A DNA stretch of 14,648 bases, taken from contig JAUYKD010000019.1 in assembly GCA_030700195.1 (NCBI GenBank), positions 1-14,648 on the forward strand, in the 5' to 3' direction. Made by a program: the position numbers and the translations under genes. The notes below the pieces were generated by a model. That model was not told where the DNA came from, searched no databases, and saw only the letters and a program-made list of their open reading frames with translations. This stretch comes from Candidatus Nealsoniibacteriota bacterium (lineage in GTDB: Bacteria > Patescibacteriota > Minisyncoccia > Minisyncoccales > MHMH01). Of the stretch, positions 12,763 through 14,648 are shown piece after piece. The stretch's first letter is position 1; every line of letters begins with the position of its first letter.

Positions 12763-13846
12763 GACGTTTGGAAATATTAAGCAGAATTCCTATGCCGATA
12801 AGCTCTGTGACTAAAGCCGATCCGCCATAGCTGATAAAAGGCAGAGGAACGCCGGTTAGAGGAAGAAGACCGACCATTGAACCAATATTAACAAAAGTTT
12901 GCAAAGCGAGCCATCCGGTTATCCCCAAGGCCGTTAGCTTTAAAAAATTATCTTTAGCTTTTTTAGCAATGGAAAAACCAAGCCAAACGAAAATCAGAAA
13001 GAAAGAAATCATGGTTAAGCTTCCCAAAAATCCGGTTTCTTCAGCAAACGAGGCAAAAATAGAATCAGCCATGGGTTGAGGTAAAAAGCCGAATCTCTGA
13101 ACGCTCATGCCAAGTCCTGTTCCTAATATCCCTCCAGAGCCAATAGCAATAAAGGCCTGCTTTATCTGATAGCTTATGCCCATCGGGTCAATATCAGGGT
13201 TAATAAAGCTTAAGAATCTATTTAATCGGTATGGAGCAAGTTTAATAAGGGCTGTTAAGCCGGCCAAGGCAACCAAAACAATAAAGCCGGCGTGCTTGAG
13301 AGGAGTTCCAGCTAAAAAATACATTAAAAGACCGGTAGACATTATAATTCCCAAGGTGCCTATATCCGGCTGTAGAATTAAGAGCAGGGCTATTAATGAC
13401 ATTATAGCTGAAAAGGCCAAGAGAGTTTCGTTAAACTCTTTTTTAGTTTTTTCCATTCTAGATGAAAGCCAAGAGGCCAGATAAAGTATGAAAATAAGTT
13501 TTAAGGCTTCTGATGGCTGGAAGGAAGTTATGCCTAAGTTTATCCAGCTGCTGGCTCCTCCCAGAGTTATGCCGATTATCGGGACAAAAACCAAAACCAG
13601 TAAAAACAAATTTAAAAAGAGCAGGGCCGGTATCCACTTCTTTAACAAAGAAAGCTTTATTTTATAAGCCAGAAATCCAAGAATAACTCCGGGCAGCAGG
13701 CCGAAGAGAAGATGATGGAAAAGAAAAGTATTGGGCGAGCCGAGCTTTTCCTGCGATAAAGCGGCTGAAACGCTGGTTATAACAACAACGCCCAGCAATA
13801 ACAAAACAGCCACCGCTGAGATTAAGAAATAATCGGCTTTCTTCAT
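12758..13846 (-). CDS. ftsW: Lipid II polymerase of the FtsW/RodA (SEDS) family
   Basis: 362 residues with about 10 membrane helices. SEDS hallmarks: GGASSWINLG...FQPSEALKL (97-116), LLILQPDIGT (155-163), the FGFLPQPMADSIFASFAEETG loop with the essential Asp261, and PLTGVPLPFISYGGSALV (329-346). It polymerises glycan strands from lipid II together with a class B PBP. Location between murD and murG favours FtsW (division) over RodA (elongation), though sequence alone does not prove it. The N terminus is short, without a long cytoplasmic tail. No SD at the ATG at 13846; a purine run is too far upstream. A weak promoter may lie at 13908-13937. Confidence 0.93.
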   Translation of the reverse strand: MKKADYFLISAVAVLLLLGVVVITSVSAALSQEKLGSPNTFLFHHLLFGLLPGVILGFLAYKIKLSLLKKWIPALLFLNLFLLVLVFVPIIGITLGGASSWINLGITSFQPSEALKLIFILYLASWLSSRMEKTKKEFNETLLAFSAIMSLIALLLILQPDIGTLGIIMSTGLLMYFLAGTPLKHAGFIVLVALAGLTALIKLAPYRLNRFLSFINPDIDPMGISYQIKQAFIAIGSGGILGTGLGMSVQRFGFLPQPMADSIFASFAEETGFLGSLTMISFFLIFVWLGFSIAKKAKDNFLKLTALGITGWLALQTFVNIGSMVGLLPLTGVPLPFISYGGSALVTELIGIGILLNISKRQ

Positions 13847-13907
13847 ATATTATTTATTTTAACTTTCCCTTTCCTTTTTTTGTTAAACTTTTTTTATTTA
13901 GTATTTT

Positions 13908-13937
13908 ATATTTTATTCCTTTTTATCAAAAAGTCAA
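13908..13937 (-). promoter_or_regulatory. Possible ftsW promoter
   Basis: On the minus strand TTGACT (13937-13932) is followed after 18 bases by AAATAT (13913-13908), a weak -10, within a very AT-rich stretch. It would give a leader of about 50 bases. The rest of the 155-bp gap is AT-rich with no other gene. Confidence 0.3.
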
Positions 13938-13947
13938 GCACCGAGCG

Positions 13948-13987
13948 AGGCGAAGCCGAGCAAAGGTAAAGATGACCGAAGGTCATC
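13948..13987 (-). terminator. Hairpin pair after murD, possible terminator
   Basis: On the minus strand GATGACC-TTC-GGTCATC (13987-13971), with a C(UUCG)G-type tip, lies 15 bases after the murD stop. It is followed by TTTACCTTTG and a second imperfect stem around GGCTTCGCC. The layout copies that at 9657-9701, including the shared flank AAGGTAAAGATGA on the plus strand. Confidence 0.45.
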
Positions 13988-14001
13988 GACTGACGAACGG
14001 G

Positions 14002-14648
14002 TTAAGCTTTAACGAACTTTTTAAATAAATCCCCCCGTTCCTCGTAATCTTTAAAAACACCAAAGCTGGGAGAAGCCGGAGATAACAAACAAATCTTATT
14101 TTTGTTCGTATGTTTAAAAGCCAGTCTGACCGCGTTTTCCATATCATTCACAAAAAAGGAGCCGAGCTCTTTTTTTTGAAAAGAGCTAAGTTCCTTCCAA
14201 CTCCGTTCACCGGTGGTCGGGAACAAAATTAAGGTTTTAACTTTGCTTTTTTTGATTCTTTCTCCTAATTTTTTAAAGTTCAGTTCCCTATCGTACCCGC
14301 CTAAAATCAATGTCTGTACTTTATTTCCCAAATAATCCAACGCTTCAATCGTTGTTTGGGGAATAGTTGAAAGAGAATCATTGTAAAACTCAATCCCTTT
14401 AAATTTGCCGACAAACTCCAAACGGTGAGGCAGAAGCTTGAACTTTTTTAATTCAGGAACTTTGAATAATTTAGCAACTTTTTTTGTTGCCTCAACGTTC
14501 AATTGATAATACTTGCCTTTTATGGGGATTTTCTTTGCTTTTGATTCCCGGGCTATTTTACTAATAAGAGGATCTTGAGAATTGTATATTAAATAATCAT
14601 TTTTCGTTTGGTATTTAGCAATATTGGCTTTAGCTAAAACATATTCGT
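14002..14648 (-). CDS. murD: UDP-N-acetylmuramoyl-L-alanine--D-glutamate ligase, C-terminal part (5' end outside window)
   Basis: The frame is open from the window edge to the TAA at 14002-14004, about 215 residues; the TTG at 14502 is internal, not a start. LPHRLEFVGKFKGIEFYNDSLSTIP is the hinge to the C-terminal ligase domain, LILGGYDRELNF and LLSPASPSFGVFKDYEERGDLF are the MurD-specific C-terminal blocks. MurD adds D-Glu to UDP-MurNAc-L-Ala in the cytoplasm. Differences from E. coli MurD: the HNQLN box reads YYQLN, DSKATN reads DSLSTI, and the Cys of SPACAS is Ser. Ser and Phe of the D-Glu region (SFGVF) are kept. Placement beside ftsW and murG supports MurD over other Mur ligases. Confidence 0.88.
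   Translation of the reverse strand, partial: EYVLAKANIAKYQTKNDYLIYNSQDPLISKIARESKAKKIPIKGKYYQLNVEATKKVAKLFKVPELKKFKLLPHRLEFVGKFKGIEFYNDSLSTIPQTTIEALDYLGNKVQTLILGGYDRELNFKKLGERIKKSKVKTLILFPTTGERSWKELSSFQKKELGSFFVNDMENAVRLAFKHTNKNKICLLSPASPSFGVFKDYEERGDLFKKFVKA

Noticed and set aside
14500..14502. TTG as start of murD
   Set aside because: Conserved-looking MurD sequence continues in frame to the window edge, so it is an internal Leu codon.

Overview
The window looks like part of a chromosome from a Candidate Phyla Radiation bacterium (Patescibacteria), most likely Parcubacteria. This is an inference. It rests on AT-rich, tightly packed genes, a single Xer recombinase, scarcity of Shine-Dalgarno (SD) sequences, Parcubacteria-like versions of L27, PyrG and MurD, and a RAYT-type transposase tail. 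TGA is a stop in several genes, so this is not one of the lineages that recode TGA. No rRNA, tRNA or CRISPR array was seen.

Plus-strand half (1-6497): the 3' end of a REP-associated-type (Y1) transposase; a terminator; ctpA, a membrane-anchored S41 protease with an apparently leaderless promoter; rplI (L9); and pyrG (CTP synthase, overlapping rplI by one base). rpmA (L27) lies on the minus strand and overlaps the 3' end of pyrG by 32 bp. Divergent from rpmA are a small one-helix membrane protein, a geranylgeranyl-reductase-like flavoprotein, uppS, and an uncharacterised protein with TIM-barrel sugar-isomerase-like metal residues. The reductase and UppS both point to polyprenyl-lipid chemistry that would supply the cell-wall lipid carrier.

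Middle (6498-9729): a compact unexplained element at 6499-6633 has a strong promoter, an 11-base perfect match to the anti-SD, very short ORFs on both strands and complementary ends. It is followed by a minus-strand MFS exporter, a divergent pair of small unknown genes (74 aa on minus; 95 aa HEAT-like on plus), and a XerC/D-type recombinase whose promoter has a perfect palindrome filling its spacer.

Minus-strand right half (9730-14648), in transcription order: the C-terminal part of murD (cut by the window edge), ftsW, murG, gltX, and a small Trp-rich secreted protein coupled to gltX by an ATGA overlap. The first three form a piece of the division and cell-wall (dcw) cluster: MurD and MurG make the lipid II precursor and FtsW polymerises it.

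The most interesting signals are non-coding: the 6499-6633 element; a 15-bp inverted repeat flanking a start codon at 3982-4066; two similar hairpin/TTTACCTT/hairpin/TTGAC modules between genes; a 14-mer found upstream of both the MFS gene and xer; and a palindrome inserted in frame in gltX.
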